A DNA stretch of 8,474 nt from CAYFQB01 sp964345225 (lineage in GTDB: Bacteria; Nitrospirota; Thermodesulfovibrionia; Thermodesulfovibrionales; UBA6898): contig CAYFQB010000012.1 in NCBI GenBank assembly GCA_964345225.1, positions 1 through 8,474 on the forward strand. The letters run 5' to 3'. Position numbers and translations under genes: made by a program. This document shows positions 6,955-8,474 of this stretch, piece after piece (position 1 is the first letter of the stretch; every line of letters begins with the position of its first letter). The notes beneath the pieces are model-generated. The model saw only the letters and a list, made by a program, of their open reading frames with translations, was not told the DNA's origin and did not search any database.

Positions 6955-6990
6955 AACAAGCATTTAATTATCAGTTGATATGTGCTTGTT
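6955..6990. other. Two-tier hairpin of unknown role
   Basis: The outer arms AACAAGCA (6955-6962) and TGCTTGTT (6983-6990) pair perfectly over eight bases. Inside them TATCA-GT-TGATA forms a second perfect stem, with unequal unpaired bases between the tiers. On the plus strand it is followed by GATTTTTG, which resembles a weak terminator, but no plus-strand gene leads into it. It could be a small-RNA terminator, a protein-binding dyad or chance. Confidence 0.45.
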
Positions 6991-7027
6991 GATTTTTGTT
7001 ATACACAGGTTTAACACTATTGCTGAT

Positions 7028-7066
7028 GTGCAACTTTTAGGGAATAAAAGAGTTTGTTTATTGCAC
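7028..7066. other. Bulged hairpin of unknown role
   Basis: GTGCAA-CTTTTA (7028-7039) pairs with TAAAAG (7045-7050) and TTGCAC (7061-7066). This gives 12 base pairs, a five-base GGGAA loop and a ten-base bulge on one side. It lies 38 bases after the hairpin at 6955-6990. It may be part of a structured transcript, but AT-rich sequence makes chance pairing possible. Confidence 0.35.
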
Positions 7067-7135
7067 CTGCAAAGAATTAACATTTAAAATCTATAAAATT
7101 ATTTATTACCGAAAGAAAGTGTGATAATCCAAAAT

Positions 7136-7166
7136 AAAAAGGGCTTGATATATCCATGCCCTTTTT
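7136..7166 (-). terminator. Bidirectional intrinsic terminator after the PKD-protein gene
   Basis: AAAAAGGGC (7136-7144) pairs with GCCCTTTTT (7158-7166) around a 13-base loop. On the minus strand the stem is followed by TTTTTATTTT, a good U-tract, 38 bp past the PKD-protein stop. A symmetric U-tract also exists on the plus strand. Confidence 0.85.
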
Positions 7167-7204
7167 CACTAAATATTTCACACCCAGCTCATTCCGGTAT
7201 TAAC

Positions 7205-8474
7205 TTAAGGTGTTATAGTCACCTCTACACTGTGATAATAGATCTGATCCATATCAATCGAGCCGTTCATAATCATATCAACACCAAAATAACAGGTATA
7301 AGTACCTATAGGTAAGCCAGATGTATTTAATACCTCAAAGGGATTCAGATTAAATAATTGTCCTTGATACATGACAACCGGACCAGGTTGCCAGCCCGAA
7401 GAAAGATTATAATAATACAAACCAAAGGGCGTATTACACGCTAACCACCAATCTGCATTTTCACCTGAGTGGCTTCCATCATTAAGCTCTATGGTAATAG
7501 AAAGAGTATCACCAGTTGTTATTGTAATCGGGACATCTGATCCGTTAGCCTTTATGTCAGGTATTGGATTAGCCAAGATTAACTGACCCTGATATTTTAT
7601 CAAGTCACTTTCAGCATGAAATGTACCGTCATCTCCAGTATAAAATCCGATTTGGAATGCAACATCTTTAATCGAGAATCCAGAATAAGAACCAAAGGAT
7701 ATCCAACCATTGCCCTCGGTATAATATGTAGTTATATTAGATCCAACACGTGATATCTTTAACATGCCTGATTGTGCTGACGTAAATGTACTTATACTGT
7801 TTATCCATGTGTCATCAATAAAACCACCAGTAGTAAAATTATTCCCATTCTGACATAAACCTCTAAAAATATAAATGAAATCAGGATTTATATCCCATTC
7901 AGTCACTTGAAGCGAAACCTGAGCGCAATTTTCATTGAATACCGTAGCAGTAGTTTGGAAATTTCTATAATCTAAGACTATCTCAAAATCACCGGAGAAT
8001 ACATAGGTAGATTCGATATTTGTATAAGTCAAAGTTGGAGGACCATCAGCCTGTAATAGGCTATTTGATACAGTTAGGACTTCAGAAGGTAAATAGTTCC
8101 AGAGGTTAGGATCAAGGTTAATTCCATCAAAATGGTCATAGACAGAAAGAATATCACAATCAAGATCGTTACCGTCAACGAACCCATCAAAATCGTTGTC
8201 CAGACCATCATTACAGATCTCTTGGGAAATCGGCATTTCACTGACACTAACCACTGCCGAGTCAGTACCTGTTGCACCATCATTATCGGTTACAGTCAGA
8301 GTAACAGTATAGTTTCCACCGGAGCTGTATGAATGAGTAACCGTTATCCCAGTTGCAGTTGAATCATCTCCGAAATTCCACATATAGTCGACAATGGTTC
8401 CATCTGGATCATAGGACTGATTGCCGGAGAATGTTACCTCTTGCCCCACATTTACAGTTTTATCTTCTCCAGAA
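7205..8474 (-). CDS. Large secreted PKD-domain protein with MopE-like motif and LamG-like region, 5' end cut by window edge
   Basis: C-terminal 422 residues are visible; the frame stays open to the window edge, so the start and any signal peptide lie beyond it. Residues 1 to about 79 are a PKD domain (DKTVNVGQEVTFSG, YDPDGTIVDYMWNFGD, HSYSSGGNYTVTLTVTD). Residues 85-106 form a MopE-like Asp/Asn-rich, probably Ca- or metal-binding motif (EICNDGLDNDFDG to C106). Residues about 114-295 look like a concanavalin/LamG-type jelly roll (HFDGINLDPNLWNYL, SGDFEIVLDYRNF, ISFGSYSGFSIKDVAFQIGFYTGDDG). Residues about 304-422 are a beta-rich domain with GENADWWLACNTPFGLYYYNLSSGWQPG and GTYTCYFGVD, an arrangement I recall from secreted proteins of Desulfobacterota and Nitrospirota. 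The polypeptide ends in VEVTITP with no sorting motif. Likely extracellular carbohydrate- or surface-binding; the function is unknown. Followed by a clear terminator. Confidence 0.88.
   Translation of the reverse strand, partial: SGEDKTVNVGQEVTFSGNQSYDPDGTIVDYMWNFGDDSTATGITVTHSYSSGGNYTVTLTVTDNDGATGTDSAVVSVSEMPISQEICNDGLDNDFDGFVDGNDLDCDILSVYDHFDGINLDPNLWNYLPSEVLTVSNSLLQADGPPTLTYTNIESTYVFSGDFEIVLDYRNFQTTATVFNENCAQVSLQVTEWDINPDFIYIFRGLCQNGNNFTTGGFIDDTWINSISTFTSAQSGMLKISRVGSNITTYYTEGNGWISFGSYSGFSIKDVAFQIGFYTGDDGTFHAESDLIKYQGQLILANPIPDIKANGSDVPITITTGDTLSITIELNDGSHSGENADWWLACNTPFGLYYYNLSSGWQPGPVVMYQGQLFNLNPFEVLNTSGLPIGTYTCYFGVDMIMNGSIDMDQIYYHSVEVTITP

Larger units (their letters stand above)
6786..7129. 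other. AT-rich intergenic region with two hairpin candidates, no gene
   Basis: This stretch lies between the thioesterase start and the terminator of the PKD-protein gene. It should carry the thioesterase promoter on the minus strand, for which I see only weak AT-rich boxes. No plausible coding frame with a ribosome site was found. Two dyad structures (6955-6990 and 7028-7066) are listed separately. Confidence 0.6.

Noticed and set aside
6951..6994. Integron attC-like site (GTCTAAC ... GCTTGTT)
   Set aside because: The left end matches the RYYYAAC core, but the right end (GTTGATT) breaks GTTRRRY, the spacing is too short for paired R and L boxes, and there is no integrase or cassette array.
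7121..7315. Plus-strand small reading frame of 64 codons
   Set aside because: It crosses the terminator and runs antisense into the PKD-protein gene; no family features.
8447..8449. GTG at 8449 as the true start of the PKD protein
   Set aside because: The frame is open to the window edge and the residues before it (DKTVN) are the normal first strand of the PKD domain.

Overview
The window is a moderately AT-rich piece of bacterial chromosome carrying six protein genes. No RNA genes, CRISPR array, insertion sequence or phage genes were seen. The pheA-hisC order, the presence of asnS, a MrfA-type helicase, and a secreted PKD/MopE-motif protein suggest an uncultured environmental Gram-negative lineage such as Nitrospirota or Desulfobacterota. 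That assignment is inference from gene content and protein style, not a marker-gene result.

Left block (1-2232, minus strand): pheA (chorismate mutase/prephenate dehydratase with a Phe-sensing ACT domain) overlaps a HisC-family aminotransferase by an ATGA junction. Together they would take chorismate to phenylpyruvate and on to phenylalanine. hisC runs off the left edge with only its last few residues missing. A weak promoter candidate and a spacer lie upstream of pheA.

Middle block (2268-4170): asnS, a complete asparaginyl-tRNA synthetase on the minus strand, is bracketed by two related copies of a palindromic element (arms ACCCCGTWTAGAAA and TTCTAAYGGGRT). Its strong ribosome-binding site abuts a second small hairpin. 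The roughly 400 bp between asnS and the divergent helicase gene holds a patchwork of degenerate short tandem repeats, purine-rich on the minus strand.

Right-middle block (4171-6785): a plus-strand helicase of the MrfA/YprA family, implicated in repair of DNA damage in Bacillus. It converges on a small minus-strand hotdog-fold acyl-CoA thioesterase with only 23 bp between them. A 419-bp AT-rich spacer follows, containing two plausible RNA hairpins and a clear bidirectional intrinsic terminator.

Right edge (7205-8474, minus strand): the C-terminal 422 residues of a large, probably secreted protein with a PKD domain, a MopE-like Asp-rich motif, a jelly-roll/LamG-like region, and a C-terminal domain I cannot name with certainty.

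Most of the window is ordinary housekeeping DNA, and I see no convincing new multi-gene system. The most interesting signals are non-coding: the paired palindromes flanking asnS, the drifting heptad-repeat patch, and the hairpins beside start sites.
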